Shown here one piece after another: positions 34,761 to 46,777 of a stretch of 60,000 nucleotides of DNA; position 1 is the first letter of the stretch; the number at the start of each line of letters is the position of its first letter. A program made the translations under genes and the position numbers. The notes under the pieces are model-generated. The model ran no database searches and was not told where the DNA came from. It saw only the letters and a list, made by a program, of their open reading frames with translations. This stretch comes from Polytrichum commune (taxonomy: Eukaryota > Streptophyta > Polytrichopsida > Polytrichales > Polytrichaceae): NCBI GenBank assembly GCA_950295325.1, contig OX485803.1, positions 9,240,001 to 9,300,000 of the forward strand. The letters are read 5' to 3'.

Positions 34761-37609
34761 CCCCTTATAGGTTCATGGCCGATTTATCTCAAATGACTTG
34801 GTCTACACTTATTCAGGTCCTTTATCCCTAAACGCTCAAGCCTTCACATTCCATTTTCAAGCATTTCCAACACTAATGTTGAAAATCTTTGTTTTGAAAC
34901 AAAATAGAGTTTGTTTTCTTGAAATTCAACCGTACGGATATGAACAAGAGCATCATATAGTCTTGCTACGGAAAGTTTTAGTTAATCATGCCACATTTGC
35001 TAGGTCAGCTTTGCATTTGAACAAGGTCCTCATTCAAGGAGGTAGCTAGAGGAAACTTTGAAATCTTTTTTGTTTCATGACCACTTTGGTCATGCCACAA
35101 ATTTTAGAAAGTTGGCAACTTTCTTATAATATGTTATGTGGATGACAAATGAGCTACTCGCATAAATTTGGGTTTTTTTGAGCAAATTTAGGTGAAGTCC
35201 ATCACCCTCAAAGTTGGAGGGTCACATGAGGTCATTTTTGGGAGATTTCCCCTTTTTCATGGAGCAAGCTACATGTGCACCATTTTTCCAAATCCATCCG
35301 GTCAAGTTGTGCACAACCGTCACATTGTACTAAGGTGGGGGGACCCGCCCAAATTGGGCATCGTATGTGAAATATATTAGCTGCTAAATTTGGCTCCTAC
35401 ATATGAGCCACCCAGTGATCCAGGAGATTTTTGGGCATAATCGGTTGAGATCCTAGTGTTTGCAAGTCCAACCGGTTACATATTGACATCCTCCGGTTTC
35501 TTTATTAAATTGGGGTATATTCTATAAATTCCTCTTAAATGATCAGTAGTTTTCTTGCAATCTTGAACTTCAACTGGTTATTTCTCAAACTCAACTGGTT
35601 CATTTGTAACTAACTGCCGCTTCTCCTCAATCATTGGGGCCACCTCTGAAAACAAAGCAAATGCCAACCTAATCAAGAATTCTACATGCTTGGAGTATGA
35701 GGTTATAATGTATTATTTTGGCCCTTATGGTAGTGGACACCACCCTACACCATTAGATAGCCACCTAATAGGTCGCATACCCCATCAAAATATTAGATGG
35801 TGACCCATTTCAGATTGCATGAGCACTTAAGAGTTAAAACTACTTCTAGTGTCAAGTCAACTAGAAATTATTAACCTGTGGGCTACATGGTATTTCATGT
35901 TTTTATGTCGGATGAATGAGAAGCACGCTCGTGTGCGATAGTTCCTCTCTCAAGTTGCATCAACCTTGTTATGCCACCATGAGCTCCCCTAAAAGAGGCA
36001 AAGTCAAAGCCCGCAATAAGTTTTCTTATAGTTTTCTTTTGATGAGAGTGAAGAAAATTATTTACTTCTCCATAAGGGCCCATAAGTTTTCTTAATATGT
36101 GTTTTTCCTTGACTTTTTCATGGGTTGAGTTAGTTTGCACAAAAAATGTTGCTACAAATGTTGGACTTTTTTGTTAAACCATTTGGGTATCTCCAACATC
36201 ACCTTACTTAGTTGCAGGCCAATGCACCATGGCCAAGAATTTGCCAGAATTATGACCCATTTATTTCGGGTTTTCCTTGTAAAATGAACAACGTTCGGCT
36301 TGACAATTGCACATAGCATTCCATTTCATTTGAGAAGCTAAACCCTAAACCCCCATCACCGAAACAATTGCCGGATGTAGTATACTCAATTAGTTTCAAT
36401 ATGGAGGAACCACTAACATGCTTGTTGTATGACCCATGTGGCACACAATATCCCATTTGCACATGCCATCGGGATTCTCACCAAAGTCCCATTATGCCTA
36501 GCTGGCCATTATTCCAAGGTATCCGCTAACAAACACTAACAACTCTCACTGTATAATCCTCTCATAGAAATAGAACAACACAATGAGTCTTAGTAATGTT
36601 ATGATACATGAATTCATAAAATTAAAAATTAACATTAATAGCAATATGATGGTATCATTGCTTTCAATAACATTTGGATCTATGAATCATGTAAGATCTT
36701 TCATATATGGACACAATCGCCCTAATATCAATATGGTTTAAAATGGCACTGACCTAAATAATAACGAACGTACATGAAAATTCTCTCACTTAAGATACCC
36801 ATTATATGATTGGTATTACAATTTGATACCCATAGGCATGTCCTCTGATACCTTTACTTATGCACAATTATTCATCAATACAATAGAGGGCACTCTATTT
36901 CATCTTCACTACATCAATTATCCCAATTAGTGTGTGTGGTATAAATTCCCTAAACACAAACTATTTTGCCAAATCTCAAAATTTATCAGGGCTGCAATTT
37001 TTATTGAGTGATGCTAAATTCATGAATTCATGTTCATTTACCATACATTTCATGAAAATTGGTGTGTGCTCTAAGGTGCTTGCAAAGTGATATTATATAT
37101 ATACACACACACACACACATACATGCAAACACAAACATGTCAGTGAGTAGTACTATGATGATATAATGGTACTTGCTACTATGAATACTTAGTGAACAAT
37201 GTGGAGATGAACAATACTTCCTAGATCACTTGGTTGCTTAATTTCATAGGTTAAAGAAATTTAGTATTACCTTCATTGATTTCCCACACTCACTATTAGC
37301 CCTCCCTTGCTAATTGCGATAATCATCATACAATCCTACCTCTTTAATACGACAATCTCAATATAATGACACAATTTTTATAAACCAAACTTTCCAGTTA
37401 AAATCTAACTCTATAATGAATATGACATTGTTAATATGACACAATTGAACCCCAAAATATCATATTATAGAGGTCATAGTTCCTTATGTGATGGGTCCCA
37501 TACATGTTTAATTACGTAGTTCATATTAAATTTATGTAATTTTCACATATGGAACGTGGATTAAGAAAAATGTAAGTGATATTCAAAGATGAGAACTAAG
37601 GGAACTAAA
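34761..37609. other. Intergenic DNA upstream of the gene
   Basis: Apart from the dispersed repeat at 35.4 kb, nothing is identified. A (TA)n/(CA)n tract near 37095-37125 is a microsatellite. Open frames on both strands carry no recognised domain. Confidence 0.5.
35415..35600 (+). repeat. Dispersed repeat, copy 1
   Basis: It shares GGAGATTTTTGGGCATAATC, CAAGTCCAACCGGTTACAT, GGTTTCTTTATTAAATTGGG, TATTCTATAAATTCCTCT and CAACTGGTTATTTCTCA with a copy at 40.68 kb, and the left half with 53.52 kb. Class unknown. Confidence 0.7.
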
Positions 37610-37986
37610 CTAAATAACATATTTAGTGTCATATGGTATTTTATGTCACTACAGTAAGTTTTTGGATGATACTTCTTATGAGTTAGGTGAACAAATATTG
37701 TCATGGATGATGGATGAATTCATCCATTTGCCAAAATTATTCCTTCTCTTGTTAGCAACTTGTGATGAAATTTTGTCATGGATGAATTGAAATTTGGATG
37801 AAAAATCATTTGGCAAGTGACAGTAATTGCAATACTGGAAATTTATAATCATCCAAAAATTTTACGAGGAATGACAAATAATGTTGAGTTAGCATTTAGT
37901 GTCGGTGACACTACACCGCGGTTTACAATTAGTATTGAGCAAGACAATTAGAATTCGTAACACTAAATATCATATTTAGTGTAGGT
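37610..37986 (+). mobile_element. Second copy of the 22.1-kb foldback family
   Basis: It runs from ATATTTAGTGTCATATGG through TTTTGGATGATACTTCTTAT, GTCATGGATGATGGATGA, TTAGCAACTTGTGATGAAAT and ATTAGTATTGAGCAAGACAA to CTAAATATCATATTTAGTGT. The two ends (ATATTTAGTGT near 37620-37632 and its inverted form near 37965-37985) suggest short terminal repeats. It lacks the extra inverted arm seen at 22.1 kb. Confidence 0.7.
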
Positions 37987-38229
37987 TCTCTATTTCAAAA
38001 CCTATTCAAGAGAGTCACTAGCTTTTGTTCTTTTTCTTTTTCTTTTTTCTTTTTTTGCCCTAAATTTTCACCTAAATCCTAAACCTAGGTGTACATTCTA
38101 TTTTTTAGCATATTGTTGAGAAACCTTGGGACAAAGATTACATCTATCTAGTTGTAACTTTAATGCACAAGCCTTGGACTCTTTAGATGACAGACCTCCA
38201 CATATTATGAAAGTGGTAGATGCTCAACA

Positions 38230-38574
38230 CACGGGGAGGTCACTTCATTGTCAAGTTGACACCACGTGCGGACAAAGTTTGCTACCCCTATATTACATGT
38301 CATATATAATTTTAAAATTTATGATATTTTGTCTACATATACATAACCATTGATAGTATTTTTTGTATACTTTTTTGAAATTTTTAGTCATCTTTATTTA
38401 TTTTTAGTAATTGTTTTAGTCCAATTATGTGTCATTCTAGTTAGAAATGGTATGTTTTATGAAAAAAAACAAATCATCAAATTTAGTTACCACTTTTAAC
38501 TATGTCATAGGTACTGTGTATATCTACTCATGAAAAAAAATTGATAAAATTTTGACCCATTTTGGTGGCTCAAC
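38230..38574 (+). mobile_element. hAT-like miniature element, right end truncated
   Basis: It begins CACGGGGAGGTCACTTCATT and follows the complete 43.83-kb element closely (CACCACGTGCGGACAAAG, TACCCCTATATTACATG, GTACTGTGTATATCTACTC) until TTTTGGTGGCTCAAC, where similarity stops and the right inverted repeat is missing. Confidence 0.75.
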
Positions 38575-39465
38575 ATCATGCTCAATTATCTATCTATCCA
38601 TCTATCTAGACAACACATTAAAGTTTACTCCTACATATGTAATGATTCCTTCTTCAAATCCACATGGATTTCATGAGAAAAGTTTGCATATTTGTAAAGA
38701 CACTTGAAAGAAAAAATTATTTATTTTGTACATGTGTCCAACTGTCTGATGTGTGTTTTCATGAAGTACCTTGGTTATAATGACAAAGAATTCCAATTTG
38801 TCATATCATTGAGTATGTGACACATTGATAATACGACGGTTTTCTTGTGTTCCCAAACACGTCATATTAAAAAGGTAGCATTGTAGTGCTGGAATGTAGT
38901 TTTCCATGTTGGATTCACGAGGGTCTCTACCATTCTAAGATTGCCACGTGGCGAAACTTCAAGGAAATATGAATTAATTTTTTGGTCGGAATAGAGAGCC
39001 CTCTCCAGTATACCGGTCTAACACTGGCACCTGTCCTTCTAGCTGCCCTCCTTTCGCACTGACCTCGCTCTGAGCAATTCTGAGTAACAGAAAAGAAGGG
39101 GTGAGGTAAAAGCTGATGGTAACTTTTCTTGCAGTTCTCTCTCTCTTTTTCCTCTTTTTTCTCTTTTCTTAATCTCTGTTGGAACAGATTGGCCAGGGCC
39201 GGACAGTTACTTTTCCAAACTGGTGTAAGTAACTTAGGACCCGAATGAAGGGGCTTCCATCATTTCACCAAGGTGAACGGTAACTTTTTCCTCCTGGCTG
39301 CAATGGTAACTTTAAATGGGTGTTGGAGTAGTATCACCTTTTTCTCATACCACTACGGGTGTATGTAATGTGGAATTTATTGTTTTCGTTGATGATACTG
39401 TTAGAACACGGGTAGTATTTGAGGATGTCTTTGCTTTTATGAACGTGTGTGGGTCTTTCATAAGA
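38575..39465. other. Intergenic DNA with a GGTAACTTTT-rich patch
   Basis: No gene. Between 39.11 and 39.32 kb the motif GGTAACTTTT or GTTACTTTTCC occurs about four times in a pyrimidine-rich, slightly GC-richer stretch with several CTCTTTT runs. It could be an old element or a regulatory patch; nothing decides. Confidence 0.35.
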
Positions 39466-39925
39466 TTGTGAAGGGGGGACGTTAAACCACCTCCCCCCCC
39501 CCCCCCAACGAACTTTCAGGGGGTGTTAGATCCAGGTTGGGGGCAGAGACCCCCCATAGTTCTTTTCAAAATTTATGAACCTGATCAAAAATTGTTGTCC
39601 GTCCCGTTCGATTTTGAAAAAACCATTGCCCTTGCATTCTTGAAGGCCATTTATCCACAAATCCCATATTGAGTGCACTTAACCTTCAAGGTCCAAAATT
39701 CAATATATATTTGATCACTTCCACTGAGTAAATAAGCAATTGATTGGGAGTTCATTTTGAAAGTGAAACCGTCAATAAAGCATCTAATTAACTTGGACAT
39801 CAAAAATATTACAAAACCCTCATTAAAATTAAGGTTATAATTTTTGTGACTTATAATTTGAAATTGTCTTTGTCATTCTAAAATGAAACTTAAATTAGTA
39901 TGTTGATTTAGTACATATATTTAAT
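39466..39925 (+). repeat. Single-arm copy of the 9.1-10.6 kb foldback family
   Basis: It begins GGGGGACGTTAAACCACC and continues, in the same order as the left arm at 9.2-9.6 kb, through GTCCCGTTC, CTTGCATTCTTGAAGGCC, CCTTCAAGGTCCAAAA, AATAAGCAATTGA, GTGAAACCGTCAATAAAGCA and TTTGTCATTCTA. The mate arm is absent. A 14-base C tract (39493-39506) lies near its end. Confidence 0.75.
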
Positions 39926-40683
39926 AATATTCTATAAAACTAACTGAATTCACAATTGGGCACCTGGTTGTCTATTAAATTCTACATTTCTTTGCCTACA
40001 TTCTAGGTCGAAGAGGCTGATGTGATGGATGGGTTGTAAGTAGTGTTGCATTTTTTATTCTAGAGGTCGGAGGCGGCATTATAATTTTTAATATCTAATT
40101 TTTTTCTTCTTAATGTTTTTTTAATTGAAAATCATTGAAGACATCAATCCGTGAGGTCCTTTATAGCAAATCGTTGTCAAAAACATTCCCCTCTTCTGAG
40201 ATCAGTTCTTCAAGCTCTTCTCCGCCCAAGTATTGATCCAAGAATGAAGACATTGCGAATGCAAACCATCATTCACGACTTCTCCAATGTGCCATGTGGT
40301 GCATTATGTATTCTAGTATTTGTCAGTTCGTGTGACGACACTCAAGGCTCATACATTGTCGTTGAGTTTGAATGTACTAATGCTATATGGTAATACGGAA
40401 TAATTGACGAAGTTGAGCGTGTCTATGTTTGCCCTACTGGCCTGAACTGACTGTAGTCATAAATTTATAATAAAAAACATAAAATGTGCCTCAAAATTTG
40501 CCGAGTATTTGAAATATATATTTTAAAATAAATAAATAAGAAATGCACCACTAGTTGTAAGTAAAGTAGATGTGCATGTGGGATTGATTCTAAAATGTCA
40601 TATGTATATGGAACACATGAACAACCGGAAATCGAGGATCTCTTGCACTCACAGAGAAAGCTGAATTTCAGGTCCTTGCCAAA

Positions 40684-40865
40684 CAGTGTCCGAGGAGATT
40701 TTCGGGCATAATCAGTCAGGATCCCACGGTTTCCAAGTCCCACCGGTTACATGTTGTGATCTTTTGGGGTTTCTTTATTAAGTTGGGGTACATTCTATAG
40801 ATTCCTCTAAAATGATGGGTAATTTTCTTGAAGTTTTTAACATCAACTGGTTATTTCTCAGTTAG
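40684..40865 (+). repeat. Dispersed repeat, copy 2
   Basis: It opens GTGTCCGAGGAGATTTTCGG, continues CAAGTCCCACCGGTTACATG and TTCTTTATTAAGTTGGGGTA, and ends CAACTGGTTATTTCTCAG. It aligns with copy 1 along its whole length with substitutions. Confidence 0.7.
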
Positions 40866-40916
40866 TATGAGAAAACATGATGAAATCGTTGGAGAGAGGT
40901 GGTTGTGAGGCTGGGA

Positions 40917-40993
40917 CGAACCAACCCGTACAATGGTTCTTTGGAGGCAAGGGTTTAGGCATCCAACAAGGAACGAGTGTATGGGTTGGTTCG
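40917..40993. mobile_element. 77-bp palindromic micro-element, copy 1
   Basis: The ends are imperfect inverted repeats: CGAACCAACCCGTACA on the left and TGTATGGGTTGGTTCG on the right, around GGAGGCAAGGGTTTAGGCAT. The whole unit recurs in reverse orientation at 47.37-47.45 kb, so it is a small dispersed element, not a local hairpin. Confidence 0.7.
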
Positions 40994-41038
40994 CCCAAAT
41001 TATGGTTGTGAGGGATCAACCTGCATCTTGGTATGTAA

Positions 41039-41545
41039 GGGCCGCTTTACACTATGGCCATCCAAGTCGAGAGGTTGTGGGATTGAATGGCCAAACGTTG
41101 TTGAGAGTCCAAAGAAATAGGATGAAAATAGCCAATAAAATATAGGAATTGGAGCCTTTGGCCAGGCATAGGGTGAAGCTTCCACATGCCAAGCCCAAAG
41201 TCGAAAGGAAGAAGAACCATCCACTTTATTTCTTGCTCAAAACAACCCCTCCAATCTAACGGCCAAGATCTTTGTCGGTTTTTTATTATTATTATTTTAT
41301 GAAAAAAGATTAATGGCCTCTCAACAATAGTCTGGGTTTCTATTCGTGCCCGACCCAAACTTCCTTCAAGAGTCCATCACCTTGGTAAAAAAAAAGTATT
41401 ACCATGTAGGCATTGTTGGAAAGCGCTGACCTTTGGACTTTCGCCTCTAGTGTGAAGGGTCGAGAGGCCAAACTCTTGGTTTCTTGCAATCTGATTGGTG
41501 GAAATCGATCGACTCTCGACCTCTGGCCATAGTGTGAAGCGGCCT
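41039..41545. mobile_element. PIF/Harbinger-like miniature element, TAA duplication
   Basis: The left end GGGCCGCTTTACACTATGGCC is matched by the right end, whose reverse complement is AGGCCGCTTCACACTATGGCC. TAA flanks both sides (41036-41038 and 41546-41548), the 3-bp duplication typical of PIF/Harbinger. The interior has CGACCCAAACTTCC and CTTTGGACTTTCGCCTCTAG, shared with the 50.86-kb element. 507 bp, non-coding. Confidence 0.8.
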
Positions 41546-43833
41546 TAACTTTAGGTCTCAAACTTGAAGCTCTTATGAATATATTTTTCGTTTTCAAAGT
41601 GAAGATTTGTCAAGCTCGTTATTAAGTGGTTATATTGGTCCAATGATGTTGATTTTTAGCCCTTCCTTAATTTGCACTTGTGCATTTCAACATGGCTTAA
41701 GAATTGGGACAACAATGGTTTGAGATCGGTATGCATGAGAGGGATGAAGCCGCAATGAGTAGCCGTCTTGTGATAATCTGAGATTAGGTCAACTGACTCC
41801 TATTGATGGCCAATCTACATCTGTCATGTGCATGATGGTTTTTCAAGTATGCAAGACATATAAATTACGTTGAAATCATGTTTATTGTGTCATGTAATCA
41901 TGTCATGTTTTCATTCTGAATTTATCCTCAAATTCTATAAACTCTTGCTTGAATTTGATGAAGATGCAATATTAGAGGAATTCCTCGAAGCAGAAAACCA
42001 AAATCTAAATGTGATCGTGCAACACCAAAATGGAAGAAAAAAGATGAGTTTTGCAACAAGTGTGCACACGAGCTCAAAGAAGAGAAGTGTGGAGTGCATG
42101 ATGGAAGAAAACATTTATGTTTGGTGAGAATATGATAGTATTGTGAGATGTGGGGATATTTCCACGATTTTTATGAGAATCAATGAAGGCAAGCTTGCAA
42201 TGAGCTTCTCGTTGATGGAAAACACATGATACAATTCTTGAAGATGACAAAGTAATTACAGATTGTGAATAGGCAACATGAATTCAACTCGGACTGCGCA
42301 AAAAGTTTGCAAAGAAAGCTATTGTTGGGCACAAGGCATAATTGTACAATGGGCATGGGCAATATTGGTTGTATGGTGAGCATTTCCATGAGTTTAAAAG
42401 CTTGAAAAAAAGGGCAAGGGCGAATTTTTCTAGTGGCTTGTTGATTGACATTGCAAAAGGGATTCTTCAAACTTTTGTATATGAGTTCAATCACATTTAT
42501 GTGGATCCCTTGGATGGAGTGCCTATAATTTTCAAGATATGTACAAGTTGGATGCAATATTTTATGCACAAGCATAACATTGTTTTTTTGCATCAAACAA
42601 CAAGAAAAATTAACAATGTTGACAAAGAATTGCATAAGATATGTTAACAACTTTTCACTTGGGTGTTCTTTTAAAAAGTTTCATGTTAGGATAATTCACT
42701 GAGGATTACACAGTAAATGTGGATGAAACCCATACCATCCACATAGTCTTAAGCAATTCAAGTTGAGTTTTGACTTGGCAGATCAAGGCTTTTGCTTATG
42801 TTGATAAAAGAAATTTATTTTTTATTTGTGGCAAGATAATTGTAGTTGTTTATAAACTTTTGTGATGATGATACTCACAAAATTCTCAATACTCCGGCCA
42901 TATAGACGATATGTTTGGAATAATAAATTAGATTGCCTATATATGTGAAAAGTTGATTGCAATTAGCTGTAAGAAATTAGAATGTTGTGTGTTGTACTTG
43001 GTTGGTGCTTCTTGCATCATAATTTGGAGCCTGGCAAATTTCTTCTTGTAGCAGCAATGACTTGGGATCGAAGTGATAGTAACCGTGATGCGAGCTCTGC
43101 ATAAACAAATGTCTATAAGAAGTTTCTTATTTCAACTTGTTTTGGAACTCTTAGCCTAGGATCAAACATAAAACTTTGCCGAGAAGTTGAAGGGGTTTAA
43201 TTACGACATTGAGTCCTCTAAAGCTTCAATGGAGAAAACACATCCCATTTAGATTTTGCAAAATCAAAATCTATCCCAACCATCCTTGCCATTGGCATTT
43301 GATCCAATGTTGATTTCACTAAACCTTTGACTAAATTACATTTGCAACAAAAGATTTTGTCATTTCCATATTGCAATAACTTCCACCCAAATCATCACAA
43401 ATGCAAACGGAGAAGACGCCTTATTTTGAGATTGCAGAAAGGTGGGTTTTTGTTGGAAATAATGTCAATAAACTGCAAGAAAAACCAAAAAATTCAAAAC
43501 CCCCCTCAAAAGTTAGATCTTCACATGTTGAGCCAATATAACAACATGTTTAAGATACTCCTCCAAATCTTTTCACAAAGTTGTGCTCCCCAAAGTAGTA
43601 TATGACAAGGAAAACTTCAATGGGAAACACAATGAAACACACGAGAGCAACTATTTTGAGTTTCAATACCCAAGTTATTTTTTAAAAATTAAATTAAAAT
43701 TGAATGATTAGGCATAAAGGTTAAAGCACCAAATGATAAAACTTACCACATTGGTGCAAGACCCACAAAATGCAATCCTATGCACAAAATCTCTATAAAA
43801 AATAGATGAATCCAAAATCTCAGTGAATTCCAC
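41546..43833. other. Intergenic DNA, possible eroded coding relics
   Basis: Frames such as 42342-42647 (+) (YWLYGEHFHEFKSLKKRARA...) look protein-like but match no family I recognise. They sit amid stops and are probably transposon debris. Confidence 0.3.
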
Positions 43834-44242
43834 CACGGGTAGATCACTCCTTGTCAAATTGAACACCACGTGCGGACAAAGTTTGCTACCCCTATATTAC
43901 ATGCCATATATAATTTTAAAATTTATGATTTTTTTTCTACATATACATAACCATTGATAGTAACTTTTGAATAGTTTTCTGAAATTTTTAGTCATCTTTA
44001 TTTTTTTAGTAATTTTTTTAGTTCAATTCTGTGTCATTCTAGTTAGAAACGGTATGTTTTATGAAAAAAACAAATCATCAAATTTCGTTACCATTTTTAA
44101 GTATGTCATAGGTACTGTGTATATCTACTCATGAAAAAAAATTGATAAAATTTTGACCCATTTTGGTGGTGCAACTTACCAAAAGAAGATTTTTTTTGGT
44201 CACACGTGATGTTCAACTTGACAATGGAGTGATCTACCCGTG
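43834..44242. mobile_element. Complete hAT-like miniature element, 8-bp target duplication
   Basis: The terminal inverted repeats are long: CACGGGTAGATCACTCC with TTGTCAAATTGAACACCACG on the left, and the inverse (CACGTGATGTTCAACTTGAC, GGAGTGATCTACCCGTG) on the right. The 8-bp sequence AATTCCAC stands immediately before (43826-43833) and after (44243-44250), the duplication size made by hAT transposases. The element is 409 bp and non-coding, so it was moved by a transposase encoded elsewhere. Confidence 0.85.
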
Positions 44243-44999
44243 AATTCCACTCCTTGTAGAGCTCCTTCTTTTCTCAAGCGCCAACCCCCTTGAAACCATG
44301 GGATACATCTCATAAGTGATTTTATCCTCAATTCTTCACACACGCAAAAATAAATATAAAAATAAATAATTATTCAATCTTTCTCCATAAACAAAGTGCA
44401 AGGTATATGATCTTTCATCTCTAGACCAGACACTTAGGTAATTTTATGATATAATGACAAATGCCATATTACGCATTATCATGTTTTGTACACCTAGAGC
44501 ACCCTATATTATATGTAATTATTCTACAAATTTTACCTATAATCAATATACAGGACCCTATATTTGATCGCATGTAGTTCCTATTTTTTGGCTAGTGCCC
44601 CCCCCCCCCGCAACCCGAGCTTTTAGCATCCCACATCTAATGGTGGAATGGCATGGGAAGTATGGAAGGAAGAGTGACCAAGTCCAAGCCCACTTAATGG
44701 GCTTATAGCACAACCTCCACGTGTCACATGCGAATTGTGCCCAAAGGATGGACTCTTCATTGGAGACCTAAATGATGTGGGTTACTATGAAATTAAACCC
44801 CCTATATACGATAATTTTACAAGCAAAAACAAATGTATACATATTAACGGCAAACTAGAAAATGGACTCGTGTATTTATATTGAGCTTTTCAATTTAACG
44901 TGATAAATTCTTCCACTACATATACAAATATAAATCATGAATTAAATAAACCATTATTACATATAAATTCCACTTTACATTCCAATTCACAAGTCATTG
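44243..44999. other. AT-rich intergenic DNA
   Basis: A 12-base C tract (44598-44609) is the only distinct feature; no gene. Confidence 0.5.
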
Positions 45000-46180
45000 A
45001 ACGTTTTTCTTTGATAGCATATAACTCAACTCAACAATTGTATTAAGCAAGCAAAGACATGAGCACAATAACTTTAGCCAAAATCAAGAGAGCAAAACTC
45101 AAGGGAACCCACAAGCACTCCGAGAACCTCCAATTTACAAAATTATGGCCATCCATGATGATAAGATGACGGTTGGTTTGTGATATGTTCCTTCCTTTAG
45201 ATTGCACATGAGCAAATCAAGTGTGACATCCACTTGGAGAAAATAAAGGAGGTCATCCATGCATTCGGTTCATAGCCATGCAAGCTCCAATCTCACAATG
45301 TTTGATGTAATTGCATCTAAGTTGTTTGCTCTCGAAGATGTAAAAATTGGGGATGCTCTCCCTGGATGCATTATACAATTTATTACCAAGAGATGCTTCC
45401 GTTCATTAGGTGTATTGGTGTGCATTTGCCTCATACCATGTGAGGCAAGGACAAGTACTGCACCATTTCGACCCACTTGAACTCCAAACTCATCCGCATA
45501 TTATATGTGAGAGGATATTATATGTGGATAATTGTGTTTGCTATACAACATCGTGAGGTTGTAGTAGTGGGATTGCATATTCTCTGGACAAAAACCTTTT
45601 GCTCTATCCATCTCCAATTCTTGAGCCACATGAAGTGAGAGGTTTGGGTGGTGGATGTAGAACCACCTCACCCAACTCCAACCCGACAAGCATCTACCCA
45701 AGGTGTGGGAAATTCAAGATTGATTTTTGCCATTTTGATCTAGAGTTGAGCAAAGGACATCGGATGGCTAATGCTTACCATCTTCTCCACAAATTTCACA
45801 ATGTCCACTTCCTCACTCAGTGTGAGCACGTTTTTCCCCCTCTTTCCCTCTCTATTGTGGTGCGAAAGAGGTGGATCCTCAATATACTAATTGGAATGCA
45901 AAAATCTCTTCAGGTTATCAAAACTCTTGAACCCGCATCTATTGCTCACAATGTACATTTTAGTTGCTCATCACCCCAATTGCCAATTTTTTCGAATCCT
46001 TCCATTTCTTTTTCCATGTGACTCTACATTAGTTTGCCACAAATGTGTGAGTGGCTCCAACAAATTCACTCCAAATTGTGTAGTTGGGGACAATGGTGTT
46101 CCCTCTAACATGCATTATGCATGTGCCACCCTGATTAGAGGTGGGTTTTCATTCCTTGAGCCTCCCAAGGTTGGTTGAGA
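45000..46180 (-). pseudogene. pogo/Tigger-type (CENP-B-like) transposase pseudogene
   Basis: Minus-strand frames read in order: RGSWFS-like upstream text with LEGTPLSPTTQ, then GWSWVRWFYIHHPNLSLHVA with QELEMDRAKGFCPENMQSHY (the Tc5/CENP-B helix-turn-helix domain: W-F-x-x-HP-x-LSL), NLTMLYSKHNYP, GRNGAVLVLA with TPNERKHLLVINCI, then NAWMTSFIFSKWMSHLICS and RHLIIMDGHNF. The last is the D-G-H-N motif holding the second catalytic Asp of DDE_1 transposases. The first-Asp motif (usually NxDE) falls at a break near 45.5 kb, and the third acidic residue is not seen. Several stops and frameshifts make it inactive. Its ends and target duplication were not located. Confidence 0.75.
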
Positions 46181-46522
46181 TAGGCTAAGCCAGTGAGGCA
46201 ATCGACGGCCTTGTACCCCAACCGTAGCAGCCCCATGTCTCCTACTACCTCCTACCACTCCACATTATGCTACTATCTTCATACTAAGTTGAGTTATCGT
46301 ACTTAACCATAGTGACAAATGACTATAATATGATTGTCCATTCAAGAGCATACTAAGGAATCCAAGGTTTGTGATGACAACGAAGTGATAGGAGCCAACA
46401 TGCGAACAAGGCCAAATTGATGATCCTCGCAGGAGATGCACAAAAGTAAACAATTTCAACTGAAACTCATTTGGACCCGCAAGTGTGGGAGGGCCGAGTG
46501 TTGCTTGAATAGTTTGTGGACT

Positions 46523-46777
46523 CTACACTCTCGAGCAATGAGCTTCTTGTAGCATGTTCATAGCATATGTGGCTATAGAATCTCTCATGCTTGCATACCT
46601 AGGTAGATGTGGCATTCTTCTTGATTTCTTCACATGTTGGGTACTTTGGACAATATGTGGGATATGCGATGGTCCAACATCATCCTTTTGAGCCCATGGT
46701 TCTTGGTAGGGGTTCAAATCTTCCCCACTCTCATTGCCGTTGGAATTCAAGAACTCAATCTCATTGCTAGTTAGCAC
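46523..46777 (-). pseudogene. Unidentified coding relic
   Basis: The 84-residue frame reads EIEFLNSNGNESGEDLNPYQ, then VQSTQHVKKSRRMPHLPRYA and SMRDSIATYAMNMLQEAHCS. The composition is that of a real protein and coding-like text seems to continue upstream towards 47.2 kb past stops. It may belong to a transposon next to the pogo-type relic; no domain can be named. Confidence 0.3.

Noticed and set aside
34487-34831. Plus-strand open frame opposite the candidate promoter
   Set aside because: It is the mirror of the GC-rich leader and no coding pattern or domain is visible.
42180-42650. 156-residue minus-strand open frame rich in Cys, Phe and Leu
   Set aside because: The text has no known domain, and the opposite strand looks at least as protein-like; neither could be supported.
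42640-42830. Short NVDETHTI-like text suggesting a pogo catalytic Asp
   Set aside because: It is an isolated match in broken frames with no supporting neighbouring motifs.
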